Below, one piece after another: positions 18,454 to 26,546 of a DNA stretch of 64,000 nucleotides. The stretch's first letter is position 1; the number at the start of each line of letters is the position of its first letter. The stretch spans positions 186,001 through 250,000 of the forward strand of contig NZ_BMQC01000007.1 in NCBI RefSeq assembly GCF_014647915.1, given 5' to 3'. A program made the translations under genes and the position numbers. Origin of the DNA: Pilimelia terevasa. GTDB taxonomy: Bacteria > Actinomycetota > Actinomycetes > Mycobacteriales > Micromonosporaceae. The notes below the pieces were generated by a model. It was not told the DNA's origin. It worked only from the letters and a program-made list of their open reading frames with translations, and did no database searches.

Positions 18454-18477
18454 TCGACCCACCAGCGGCAGGCGACC

Positions 18478-19164
18478 ATGACGATGCCCGTACCTGTACA
18501 CCACCCCCGGGCTGTACGCGCCGCCAGCCAGTCCGAGCTGCGTCGGCTGTGCCTGCCCGCGCCCCCGGCGCACTTCCCCCTGGTCTGGGAGCCGGGCGAC
18601 ACCGTGGAGCTGCGCCCCGCGGCCGAGATGGAGGCCCGGCTCGCGGTCCTCAACGTCGTCCTCGCCCGCTGCTTCGGCCTGCCCCAGGAGGCGGCGATGG
18701 GCTGGCTGCTCGCCTCCCACCTGATGGACGCCGTCACCGAACCGGAGTGGCACTTCCTCGCCGCCGGCATCGGCGACCACCGGGCGTTCGTGCTGCACCT
18801 GGAGGCCGTCTACGGACTGGCCTGGCTGCTGGGCATCTGCCAGCACCTCGACCCGGCCCGGCCCTCGGACAACCAGCTCGTCACGCTGCTGCCCGACCTG
18901 CGCCAGGGCGAGTCGTACAACCAGTGGCGCTCGCGGACCCTGCTGGCCCCCCGCCACCCGGCCGAGGTCGCGGCGGTGCTCGACCTGTACTACTGCCTGG
19001 ACTGGGGCTACCTGGAGGCCGAGCGGATCGGCGCCCGGCTGCCCGGGATGATCGACGCCAACACGATCGGCCAGCGCCGGTGGGCGCTGGAGTGGGCGGT
19101 CATCTTCCACGGCCCGTACCACGACGGCCCGGCCGGCTGGGAGGAGGTCGACCTGTCCACCTGA
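18478..19164 (+). CDS. DUF4272 domain-containing protein
   Basis: A 228-residue cytoplasmic protein matching the DUF4272 family pattern: an opening [25 protein letters not shown], a helical middle with [13 protein letters not shown], and the end [18 protein letters not shown]4272 proteins have no established function. The ATG at 18478 is preferred because the -10-like TAGGCT (18437-18442) lies upstream; an upstream in-frame ATG at 18400 would precede the predicted transcript start. An operator-like dyad overlaps that promoter. It converges with the methyltransferase gene 26 bases away. The neighbouring nucleoside genes do not reveal its job. Confidence 0.8.
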   Translation: MTMPVPVHHPRAVRAASQSELRRLCLPAPPAHFPLVWEPGDTVELRPAAEMEARLAVLNVVLARCFGLPQEAAMGWLLASHLMDAVTEPEWHFLAAGIGDHRAFVLHLEAVYGLAWLLGICQHLDPARPSDNQLVTLLPDLRQGESYNQWRSRTLLAPRHPAEVAAVLDLYYCLDWGYLEAERIGARLPGMIDANTIGQRRWALEWAVIFHGPYHDGPAGWEEVDLST

Positions 19165-19190
19165 GCCCCGGGTGCCGCCACACCGGCCGG

Positions 19191-20084
19191 TCACACCGGA
19201 CGGAAGGCGGTGAGCCGGACCGACGCGCGGGTGTGGACGGTCGGCGGCAGCGCCGCCAGGCGGGCGGCCCGCGCGGCGGGGTCGGTGTGCCAGGCGCTCG
19301 GGCCCATCGCCACGAGCGCGGCGACCTCGGCGTGCGTCAGCGCCAGGTCGGCGGTGTGGACGGTACCGGCCCCGACCGCGAAGCCGGGCAGGCCGGCGAC
19401 GAGGCGGGCCGGCTTGTCGGGGTCCACCCGCAGCAGGTCCAGCGCGGCCACCACCTCGGCGAGGTGGGCCGGTTCGGGCGTCACCACCAGCAGGGTTCCG
19501 CCCGGCGCGAGGACCCGGCGGAACTCGGGGCCGTTGCGGGGCGCGAAGACATCGAGCAGCACCGCGGCGCAGCCGTCGGCCAGCGGCAGCCGGCCCCAGG
19601 TGTCGGCGAGGGCGGCGGCGGCCCGCGGGTGCGCGCGCGCGGCGCGGCGCAGCGCGGGCTTGCTGGCGTCCAGGGCCAGGCCCCGCGCGGCGGGGACCGC
19701 GTCCAGGACGGCGGCCAGGTGGTGCCCGGTCCCGGCACCGGCGTCCACCACCAGCGGCGGCGCCACCCGGCCGCCGCCCGGGGCGCGCGGTGCCCCGGGC
19801 GCGGCGCGCAGCTCGCCGACGGCGCGCGCGGCGGCGGCGGCCAGGGCGGCGGACAGGTGCCCGAAGTGGCCGGCGCGCAGGAAGTCGGCGCGCGCGGCGA
19901 CCATCGCGGCGGTGTCGCCGGTGTGCGGGGCGCGGCCGGCGGTCAGGTTCGCGTAGCCCTGGCGGGCGAGGTCGAAGCGGTGCCCGGCCGGGCAGCCCAG
20001 CGCGGCGGACCCCGCGGCCGGCCCGGCGGCGAGTTCCCCGCGGCAGACCGGGCAGCGCAGGTGGGCCGTGATGTCGGGGTCCAT
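19191..20084 (-). CDS. TlrB/RlmA-like 23S rRNA (guanine-N1) methyltransferase
   Basis: A 297-residue S-adenosylmethionine-dependent methyltransferase. The N-terminus holds a zinc-binding knuckle (CPVC near residues 11-14 and CPAGH near 31-35), followed by the family stretch QGYANLT. The SAM-binding motif [16 protein letters not shown] follows, then [17 protein letters not shown]. Gram-positive RlmA-II members (TlrB, MyrA) methylate 23S rRNA G748, giving resistance to some mycinosylated macrolides; which guanine is the target here is not certain. ATG 20084 has GGAGG just upstream. It is divergent from add, with 72 bases between. Confidence 0.88.
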   Translation of the reverse strand: MDPDITAHLRCPVCRGELAAGPAAGSAALGCPAGHRFDLARQGYANLTAGRAPHTGDTAAMVAARADFLRAGHFGHLSAALAAAAARAVGELRAAPGAPRAPGGGRVAPPLVVDAGAGTGHHLAAVLDAVPAARGLALDASKPALRRAARAHPRAAAALADTWGRLPLADGCAAVLLDVFAPRNGPEFRRVLAPGGTLLVVTPEPAHLAEVVAALDLLRVDPDKPARLVAGLPGFAVGAGTVHTADLALTHAEVAALVAMGPSAWHTDPAARAARLAALPPTVHTRASVRLTAFRPV

Positions 20085-20144
20085 CGTCCTCCGCCGGATC
20101 GGGTTCCCGGCCGCCGATCGGGCGGCCGGCGGCGGTTCTGCGTC

Positions 20145-20150
20145 TACGCT
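20145..20150 (+). promoter_or_regulatory. -10 element of leaderless add promoter
   Basis: TACGCT at 20145-20150 ends six bases before the add ATG at 20157. No ribosome binding site is present. Confidence 0.6.
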
Positions 20151-20156
20151 CAGCCT

Positions 20157-21332
20157 ATGGTCGCAGCCTCCCCCGCGGGCGCTCCGCGGACCCGTCCCCC
20201 CGCCGCCGCGCCCCCGCCCGGCGCCGCCCGCCCCGCCGACGGCGCGCCGATCGCGGGCGCCGACGTCTCGTACGCCGACATCGTCGCCGCCCCGAAGGTG
20301 CTGCTGCACGACCACCTCGACGGCGGCCTGCGCCCGGCGACCGTGCTGGAGCTGGCCGACGCCATCGGCCACCCGCTGCCGGCCGCCGACCCTGCGGCGC
20401 TGGGCTCCTGGTTCGTGGCGGCGGCCGACTCCGGGTCGCTGGAGCGGTACCTGGAGACGTTCGCGCACACGGTCGCCGTGATGCAGACCGAGGAGTCGCT
20501 GTACCGGGTGGCCGCCGAGTGCGCCGCCGACCTGGCGGCCGACGGCGTGGTGTACGCCGAGGTGCGGTACGCGCCCGAGCTGCACCTGGAGACCGGACTG
20601 CGGCTGGAGGAGGTCGTCGAGGCGGTGCTCGCCGGCTTCGCCGCGGGCGCCGCGGGCGCGGACCGGCCGGTCCGGGTGGGGACGCTGCTGACCGCGATGC
20701 GGCACGCGGCCCGGTCGCAGGAGATCGCCGAGCTGGCCGTCCGGTACCGCGACGCCGGGGTGGTCGGCTTCGACATCGCGGGCGCCGAGGCGGGCTTCCC
20801 GCCCACCCGGCACCTGGACGCGTTCGAGTACCTGCAGCGGGAGAACTTCCACTTCACGATCCACGCCGGGGAGGGCTTCGGCCTGCCCTCGATCTGGCAG
20901 GCGATCCAGTGGTGCGGCGCGGACCGGCTGGGGCACGGGGTGCGGATCGTGGACGACATCGCGGTACCGGCCGAGGGCGGGGTGCCGGCGCTGGGCCGGC
21001 TGGCCGGGTACGTGCGGGACAAGCGGATCCCGCTGGAGCTGTGCCCGTCGTCCAACGTGCAGACCGGCGCGGCCGGCTCGATCGCCGCGCACCCGATCAA
21101 GCTGCTGCACGACCTGCGGTTCCGGGTGACGGTGAACACCGACAACCGGCTGATGGGCGGGACCACGCTGTCGGGGGAGTTCGCGCTGCTGGCGGAGGCG
21201 TTCGGCTGGGGCTGGTCGGAGCTGCGCTGGTTCACGATCAACGCGCTCAAGAGCGCGTTCCTGCCGTTCGACGAGCGGCTCGCGCTGATCGACGAGGTGG
21301 TCAAGCCGGCGTACGCCCGCCGGGCGCACTAA
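20157..21332 (+). CDS. add: Adenosine deaminase
   Basis: A 391-residue zinc-dependent deaminase converting adenosine and deoxyadenosine to inosine forms. Metal and catalytic residues are visible: the H-x-H of [11 protein letters not shown], His-Glu in IHAGEGFG, and the Asp pair region VTVNTDN. The first 35 residues are a Pro/Ala-rich extension before the conserved [19 protein letters not shown]. The ATG at 20157 follows a -10-like TACGCT by six bases, so the transcript is probably leaderless. Length otherwise fits actinobacterial Add. It works with the importer, cdd and deoA in salvage. Confidence 0.95.
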   Translation: MVAASPAGAPRTRPPAAAPPPGAARPADGAPIAGADVSYADIVAAPKVLLHDHLDGGLRPATVLELADAIGHPLPAADPAALGSWFVAAADSGSLERYLETFAHTVAVMQTEESLYRVAAECAADLAADGVVYAEVRYAPELHLETGLRLEEVVEAVLAGFAAGAAGADRPVRVGTLLTAMRHAARSQEIAELAVRYRDAGVVGFDIAGAEAGFPPTRHLDAFEYLQRENFHFTIHAGEGFGLPSIWQAIQWCGADRLGHGVRIVDDIAVPAEGGVPALGRLAGYVRDKRIPLELCPSSNVQTGAAGSIAAHPIKLLHDLRFRVTVNTDNRLMGGTTLSGEFALLAEAFGWGWSELRWFTINALKSAFLPFDERLALIDEVVKPAYARRAH

Positions 21333-21832
21333 CGCGCCGGCCGGCCCGGGGTTACGGGCGGGCGGGGCGACCGTTCGGTGACGATCTGCTGCCCGTCCGG
21401 TGGTCGGCGGATGACTTTACGGTCCGAACGCGCCGGCCCGGTCGCGCCGCCGGTCGCCGCTGAGGGTTGTCGGGTGGACACGGTGCGTAGGTTGCCCTCG
21501 TCATTGGTCCGTTATGGCGGCGAGTGTCCTGGACAGAGGGTGGCGTGCCAGATGACATATCTGATTTAGACGGTAAATGGGGAAGTATCTGTGGCGTCCG
21601 CGCTTCCCGCTGCCGTGGACTTTCTCTTTGGCAGGTGACGTGGTGGAATTCCTGGGTCCGGCGCCCTCATGCCGGTCGATCTTCATGCCCCGCGGCGGGC
21701 GTCGGGACCACCGGCCCCGCCCCGCGCGGCGGACCACGCGGTGACAACGCGGTACGGAAACGACGTGCCCGGCGACGGGTGCGCTCGGTCGGCCCGGGCG
21801 GGCCGGGCCAGCCGGCCAGGGAGGGCGGTGAC
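21333..21832 (+). other. 500-base non-coding leader region of the conservon with an AT-rich island
   Basis: No gene is supported between add and the sensor kinase. The stretch 21490-21620 is distinctly richer in A+T than its surroundings. It contains the dyad CAGAT-N5-ATCTG (21549-21563) and two TATCTG direct copies (21558-21563, 21586-21591). A possible promoter is TTGTCG (21467-21472) with TAGGTT (21488-21493), though the spacing is only 15. The remaining 200 bases before the kinase start are GC-rich with no ORF of note. This looks like the promoter and long leader of the operon. Confidence 0.4.
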
Positions 21833-24800
21833 GTGAGCAGGGAGCCGACGGTGTCCGACACCGGAAGGTCGCGGCTTCGCCGGCCGATGAGCAGGCTGCG
21901 CGACGCCCCCATCTGGGCCAAACTCGGGCTCATCATGATCGTGCCGACGATCGCCACCGTGGTCGTGGGCACCGCGGGGCTCATCGGCCACATCGAGACG
22001 CAGACCACCGCCGAGCGCGCGCGCAACCTCGCGGCGCTCTCCGAGGCGGCCGGCCGCCTCGTCCACGACCTCCAGCACGAGCGCGCCATGGCGGCGATGC
22101 TGATGTCCACCCGCGACGCGGCCGCCAAGACCCGCAACCAGCAGGCGTACCAGGCGGCCGGTGAGGCCGTCGGCGCCGCGACGACGCCGTACGCCCAGCG
22201 CCGCAACGCCGTCAGCGGCGTCCCGGCCAACGTCCGCGGACTGCTCGACCAGATCGACGCCGAGGTCGGCGCGCTGGCGTCCCTGCGGACCAAGGTCACC
22301 GCGGGCGCGCTGCCGCTCAGCTCGGCCGAGCAGGACTACGAGGAGCTGCTCAGCTACCTCATCGCCATCCGCGACACCGGCGCGCACCTGGCCGGCGACA
22401 ACGAGCTGAACGACCAGATGCGCGCGGCCGCCGAGGTCTCCCGGATCAAGGACTTCGTCTCGCAGCGCCGGGTCGTCGTGCACCAGATCCTCGGCCAGGG
22501 CGTCCTCACCCCGCGCCTGCAACTGGAGTTCCTCAGCACCCAGACGGGCGAGGAGCAGGCGGCCGCGACGTACAAGACGATCGCCTCGCGGGCCGAGAAG
22601 GACCTGTTCGACCGCACCGTCTCCGGCTCGGGCCTGCGCAAGGCCGAGCGCTACCGGGGGTACCTCAACAGCCAGCGCGCCGACTCCCGCCTCCCCGACC
22701 GCGACTTCACCTCCGACGAGTGGGACGCCGCGATGCGCGAGCAGGGCGAGCTGCTGCGCACGGTGGAGACCGAGCTGGACGCCAACGCGTTCGTCGCCGC
22801 CACGGCGATCCGCGACGACGTCCGGCAGCGGGTCCTGCTGGAGACCGGCCTGCTGCTGGGGATGCTGCTGCTGGCGGTCCTGTTCGCCTGGCTGGTCGCC
22901 CGGTCCATGGCGCGCTCGCTGCGCGAGCTGAAGCACGGCGCCCTGGCCATCGCCGAGAGCGGCCTGCCGCAGGCCGTCGCGCGGCTGCGCGACCCGTCGG
23001 TGTCGGCCCACCTCTCGCCCGCCCAGGCGGCGCTGCAGATCGCCGAACCGCTGCCGGTGCGCAGCCGGGACGAGTTCGGCCAGGTGACGGAGGCGTTCAA
23101 CGCGGTCCACCTGGAAGCCGTCAAGACCGCCGCCGAGCAGGCCGCGCTGCGGGCCTCGGTGGCGACGATGTTCGTCAACCTGGCCCGCCGGTCCCAGACG
23201 CTGGTCGACCGGCTGATCGGCCAGCTCGACCGGCTGGAGCGCAGCGAGGAGGACCCGGACCGGCTCTCGGAGCTGTTCCAGCTCGACCACCTCGCCACCC
23301 GGATGCGCCGCAACGACGAGAACCTGCTCGTCCTCGCCGGTGCCGACTCCACCCGCGTCCAGCGGGAGGCCGCGCCGCTGACCGACGTGCTGCGCGCCGC
23401 CCAGTCCGAGGTCGAGCACTACACCCGGATCGACATCGCCGACGTGGACACCGAGGCGCGGGTCGCCGCGCACGCCGTCAACGACGTCGTGCACCTCGTC
23501 GCCGAGCTGTTCGACAACGCCACCGCCTTCTCGCCGCCGGACTCCCAGGTCGGCGTCGAGGCGCACAACCGGGGCGAGGACGTCGTCGTCCTGGTCACCG
23601 ACAAGGGCATCGGGATCAGCAGCGAGCAGCTCACCGACCTCAACCGCCGGCTCGCGGCGCCGCCGCAGGTGGACGTCGCGGTGTCCCGGATGATGGGCCT
23701 CGTCGTGGTCGCCCGGCTGGCCAACCGGCACGGCGTCCGCGTACAGCTCCGCAAGGGCGAGCAGCGCGGCACCGTCGCCGAGGTGCTGGTGCCGGCGGCC
23801 CTGCTCAAGGGCGGGGGCGAGCACCGGATCCCGGCCAGCTCCGCGGCCGCCGCCGCCTCGCGCGGCCGGGCCGAGGCCGCCGCGCGCCGGGCCGACGGCC
23901 CGACCGTGCCGGCGCAGTCCGCCGGCCCGGCACAGCCCGGCGGCCCGGCGGCTCCCGCCGCGTCGCCCAGGTCGCCGGCCGAGGTCGCGCAGCCGCCGTC
24001 GCGGGTGCCGGCCTGGGCCGACCTGACCGGTGCCGCGCCGCCCGCCACCAGGCCGCCCGCCCTCCAGCCGGCCGCCGCGCTCAACGGCGGGGCACTGCCG
24101 CAGCGCACCGTGCCCTCCGGCGGCGGGCCGCTGATCCCGCGCCAGGCCGGCTCGCCGGAGGCGCCCGGCGCTGGGGCGCCGCCGCCGATGGTGACGCCGC
24201 CGCGGCTGTCCGCCCCGCCGGCCCCCGCGGCCGAGCCGGGCCCCCGCCCCGCGCCGCGCCGCCCGGACCACACCGGACCGTCCACCACGGACGACGCCCG
24301 CCGCAACGGGCACAACGGGCACTCGCCGGAGCGCGAGGAGGAGCGGCCGCCGGTGTGGCCGCCGCTGCCCGCCTCGGCGACGGCTGCGGGTACAGTGCCC
24401 GGTGGCCCGCCCGCGACGACCGCCGCTGGTCGGGGGGCGGTGCTGGAGCACACGTCCGAGCTTCCCCGCCTGACGGCCCCCGCGGGGGTACCCGCGCTGC
24501 CGGTGGCCGAGGAGACCGTGGAGTTGCCGATCTTCCGCGAGCTTGAGTCGGTGTGGTTCCGTACCCACCCGGACGGCCCGGACGGCGCGCTCGCCCTTCC
24601 CGCCTCCACCGAGGACGCCGGCCCGCTGCCCGACCCGTACCCGCAGGAGCAGCCGGCCGAGGTCCCCGAGCCCGAGTCCGCGCCCGCCGCGGGGTGGGAG
24701 GAGTCGAGCCCGGCGCCGCCGCGGCCCGAGCAGCCGGTGTGGCGCACCGCCGCCGACGACGGCTGGCGCGCCGCCGAGGCGGTCAACGAGCCCCCGGCGG

Positions 24801-25048
24801 CCGAGACCACCGACGCCGGGCTGCCCAGGCGCACGCCGATGGCGCAGCTCGTGCCCGGCGGCATCGAGGCCGACAGCGCCGCGGCGCAGCAGCAGCGGCG
24901 GACGCCGGAGGGGGTGCGCGGGCTACTCTCCGCATACCACCGCGGCGTCCAGCGCGGTCGCACCAAGCCCACCGACGAGTTGACGACACCCAGCCCGCCG
25001 AACGCCGGGCCGCAGTCCGGGAAGTCTGGCAAGGAGCGTGACGTATGA
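21833..25048 (+). CDS. Conservon sensor kinase-like protein (nitrate/nitrite-sensing domain, HAMP, HATPase)
   Basis: A 1071-residue membrane protein matching CvnA of actinobacterial conservons. A first membrane span (about 30-50) is followed by an extracellular NIT-type helical sensor (about 60-330), a second span (about 337-358), a HAMP-like segment and a histidine-kinase ATPase domain. That domain shows an N-box around [18 protein letters not shown] (about 550-568) and the G-box DKGIGI. Residues 660-890 are a long Pro/Ala-rich linker. The end (about 899-1071) is a conserved tail with [17 protein letters not shown] and GLPRRTP. Start GTG 21833 has GGAGG upstream; the frame is open further up but without homology. 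It overlaps the roadblock gene by four bases. Confidence 0.9.
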   Translation: MSREPTVSDTGRSRLRRPMSRLRDAPIWAKLGLIMIVPTIATVVVGTAGLIGHIETQTTAERARNLAALSEAAGRLVHDLQHERAMAAMLMSTRDAAAKTRNQQAYQAAGEAVGAATTPYAQRRNAVSGVPANVRGLLDQIDAEVGALASLRTKVTAGALPLSSAEQDYEELLSYLIAIRDTGAHLAGDNELNDQMRAAAEVSRIKDFVSQRRVVVHQILGQGVLTPRLQLEFLSTQTGEEQAAATYKTIASRAEKDLFDRTVSGSGLRKAERYRGYLNSQRADSRLPDRDFTSDEWDAAMREQGELLRTVETELDANAFVAATAIRDDVRQRVLLETGLLLGMLLLAVLFAWLVARSMARSLRELKHGALAIAESGLPQAVARLRDPSVSAHLSPAQAALQIAEPLPVRSRDEFGQVTEAFNAVHLEAVKTAAEQAALRASVATMFVNLARRSQTLVDRLIGQLDRLERSEEDPDRLSELFQLDHLATRMRRNDENLLVLAGADSTRVQREAAPLTDVLRAAQSEVEHYTRIDIADVDTEARVAAHAVNDVVHLVAELFDNATAFSPPDSQVGVEAHNRGEDVVVLVTDKGIGISSEQLTDLNRRLAAPPQVDVAVSRMMGLVVVARLANRHGVRVQLRKGEQRGTVAEVLVPAALLKGGGEHRIPASSAAAAASRGRAEAAARRADGPTVPAQSAGPAQPGGPAAPAASPRSPAEVAQPPSRVPAWADLTGAAPPATRPPALQPAAALNGGALPQRTVPSGGGPLIPRQAGSPEAPGAGAPPPMVTPPRLSAPPAPAAEPGPRPAPRRPDHTGPSTTDDARRNGHNGHSPEREEERPPVWPPLPASATAAGTVPGGPPATTAAGRGAVLEHTSELPRLTAPAGVPALPVAEETVELPIFRELESVWFRTHPDGPDGALALPASTEDAGPLPDPYPQEQPAEVPEPESAPAAGWEESSPAPPRPEQPVWRTAADDGWRAAEAVNEPPAAETTDAGLPRRTPMAQLVPGGIEADSAAAQQQRRTPEGVRGLLSAYHRGVQRGRTKPTDELTTPSPPNAGPQSGKSGKERDV

Positions 25049-25449
25049 CATCGACGCAGGACCTGAGCTGGTTACTGGCGAACTTCGCCGACCGGGTGGC
25101 GGGCGTGGCCCACGCGGTCGCGGTCTCGGCCGACGGGCTGCTGCTGGCGGCCTCCCGTGACCTCCCGCGGGACCGGGCCGACCAACTGGCGGCGATCGCC
25201 TCCGGGCTGGTCAGCCTGACCCAGGGCGCCGCCCGCTGCTTCGAGGGCGGCGCGGTGCTCCAGACCGTGGTCGAGATGGACAACGGCTTCCTGTTCCTGA
25301 TGTCGATCTCCGACGGCAGCTCGTTCGCGGTCCTCGCGGCCCGTAGCTGCGACGTCGGCCAGGTCGGCTACGAGATGGCCCTGCTCGTCGACCGGGTGGG
25401 CGAGGCGCTGACGCCGGCGCCCCGCCCGGCCGCCGGGATGATGGGCTGA
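25045..25449 (+). CDS. Roadblock/LC7 domain protein (conservon CvnB type)
   Basis: A 134-residue protein of the roadblock/LC7 (MglB-like) family: [29 protein letters not shown], then the strand-rich middle [17 protein letters not shown] and the helix [16 protein letters not shown]. Roadblock proteins act as GTPase regulators; in conservons they complex with the kinase-like protein and the small GTPase at the membrane. ATG 25045 overlaps the kinase stop (ATGA) and has AAGGAG upstream. It is second in the four-gene conservon. Confidence 0.93.
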   Translation: MTSTQDLSWLLANFADRVAGVAHAVAVSADGLLLAASRDLPRDRADQLAAIASGLVSLTQGAARCFEGGAVLQTVVEMDNGFLFLMSISDGSSFAVLAARSCDVGQVGYEMALLVDRVGEALTPAPRPAAGMMG

Positions 25450-25492
25450 CATCCGCCGGAGGCGCGGATGACACGCGGAGGGTGGGGAGGAG

Positions 25493-25870
25493 GTGACGGC
25501 AGCCATGGACGACCGCGGTGAGCCGACCGGTGCGCTGGTGCGCCCGTACGCCGTCACCCGGGGCCGCACCCGCCCGCGCCTGGAGATCGCCCTGGAGGCG
25601 CTCGTCGAAACCACCCAGCGCGGCCGCAACGGCGGCGGGCGGGGCGGGGAGCACCGGGTCATCGCCGGCCTGTGCGAGGAGCGGGTCCAGTCCCTGGCCG
25701 AGGTCGCCGCGCAACTGCGGCTGCCCCTCGGCGTGGCCCGGGTCCTCATCGCCGACATGGCGGCGGAGGGACTGGTGGCGGTGTACGAACCGACCTCGAT
25801 CGAGGAAGGGAATGACGCGGTGGGCACGGAACTGCTGGAGAGGGTGCTGAGTGGACTACGCAGACTCTGA
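25493..25870 (+). CDS. DUF742 protein (conservon CvnC type)
   Basis: A 125-residue DUF742 protein: the family opening GEPTGALVRPYAVTRGRTRP, an insert, then a winged-helix-like half (VIAGLCEERVQSLAEVAAQLRLPLGVARVLIADMAAEGLV). Conservons carry one such protein between the roadblock protein and the GTPase. GTG 25493 is used here; the ATG at 25505 is an alternative with GGAGG about 12 bases upstream. Its last 20 bases overlap the GTPase start, so translation is coupled. Confidence 0.9.
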   Translation: MTAAMDDRGEPTGALVRPYAVTRGRTRPRLEIALEALVETTQRGRNGGGRGGEHRVIAGLCEERVQSLAEVAAQLRLPLGVARVLIADMAAEGLVAVYEPTSIEEGNDAVGTELLERVLSGLRRL

Positions 25871-26459
25871 CATGGCCCGTCGCCCGAGTGCGAGCCGGGT
25901 GACGTCGGCCAAGATCGTTATCGCGGGCGGCTTCGGTGTCGGCAAGACGACGCTGGTGGGCTCCGTCTCCGAGATCACGCCGTTGACCACCGAGGCGGTC
26001 ATGACCGCCGCGGGCGTCGACGTCGACGACACCAGCGACGTGCCGGGCAAGACGACCACCACCGTCGCCATGGACTTCGGCCGGATCACGATCGACCGCG
26101 ACCTGATCCTGTACCTGTTCGGCACGCCCGGCCAGACCCGCTTCTGGTTCATGTGGGACGAACTGGTGCGCGGCGCGATCGGCGCCATCGTCCTCGTGGA
26201 CACCCGCCGGCTGGCCGACTGCTTCGCCGCGATCGACTTCTTCGAACACCGCCGGCTGCCGTACCTGATCGCCATCAACTGTTTCGACGGGATGCAGCAC
26301 CACGACCCGCGCGACGTCCGCGACGCGCTGGCCGTGCCGTCGGAGGTTCCGGTGGTCGCCTGCGACGCCCGCAACCGCGAGTCGACCAAGCAGACCCTGA
26401 TCTCGCTGGTGGAGTACGTCCTGAGTATGCGCCGCTCGCGCGCCGTCTCGCACGCCTGA
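25851..26459 (+). CDS. Small GTPase (conservon CvnD type)
   Basis: A 202-residue MglA-like ATP/GTP-binding protein. G1 is the P-loop GGFGVGKTT (residues 26-34), G3-like LFGTPGQTRF, and G4 reads INCFD instead of NKxD, which is usual in conservon GTPases. It is expected to cycle with the roadblock and DUF742 partners in signalling from the sensor kinase; a defined output is not known. GTG 25851 lies inside the DUF742 gene's 3' end. A long inverted repeat follows, separating it from a convergent gene. Confidence 0.93.
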   Translation: MDYADSDMARRPSASRVTSAKIVIAGGFGVGKTTLVGSVSEITPLTTEAVMTAAGVDVDDTSDVPGKTTTTVAMDFGRITIDRDLILYLFGTPGQTRFWFMWDELVRGAIGAIVLVDTRRLADCFAAIDFFEHRRLPYLIAINCFDGMQHHDPRDVRDALAVPSEVPVVACDARNRESTKQTLISLVEYVLSMRRSRAVSHA

Positions 26460-26462
26460 CGA

Positions 26463-26520
26463 CCCGCCGGGCGCCGCCACCCGGGCTGCTGCACCCAGCC
26501 TGGACCGACGGCCCGGCGGG
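26463..26520. terminator. Large inverted repeat between convergent genes (bidirectional terminator candidate)
   Basis: CCCGCCGGGC (26463-26472) pairs perfectly over 10 bp with GCCCGGCGGG (26511-26520). The 38-base loop holds a small nested stem (GGCTG/CAGCC). It lies directly after the GTPase stop, in the 87-base gap to the convergent gene ending at 26547. There is no T-tract, as is common in such GC-rich genomes. Confidence 0.5.
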
Positions 26521-26546
26521 GAGTGCGGCTCCTGTGACCGGGCGGC

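Noticed and set aside
21524-21832. Upstream extension of the sensor kinase frame to 21524
   Set aside because: The extra ~100 codons have no homology and cover the likely promoter and leader; GTG 21833 has a Shine-Dalgarno and family sequence begins there.
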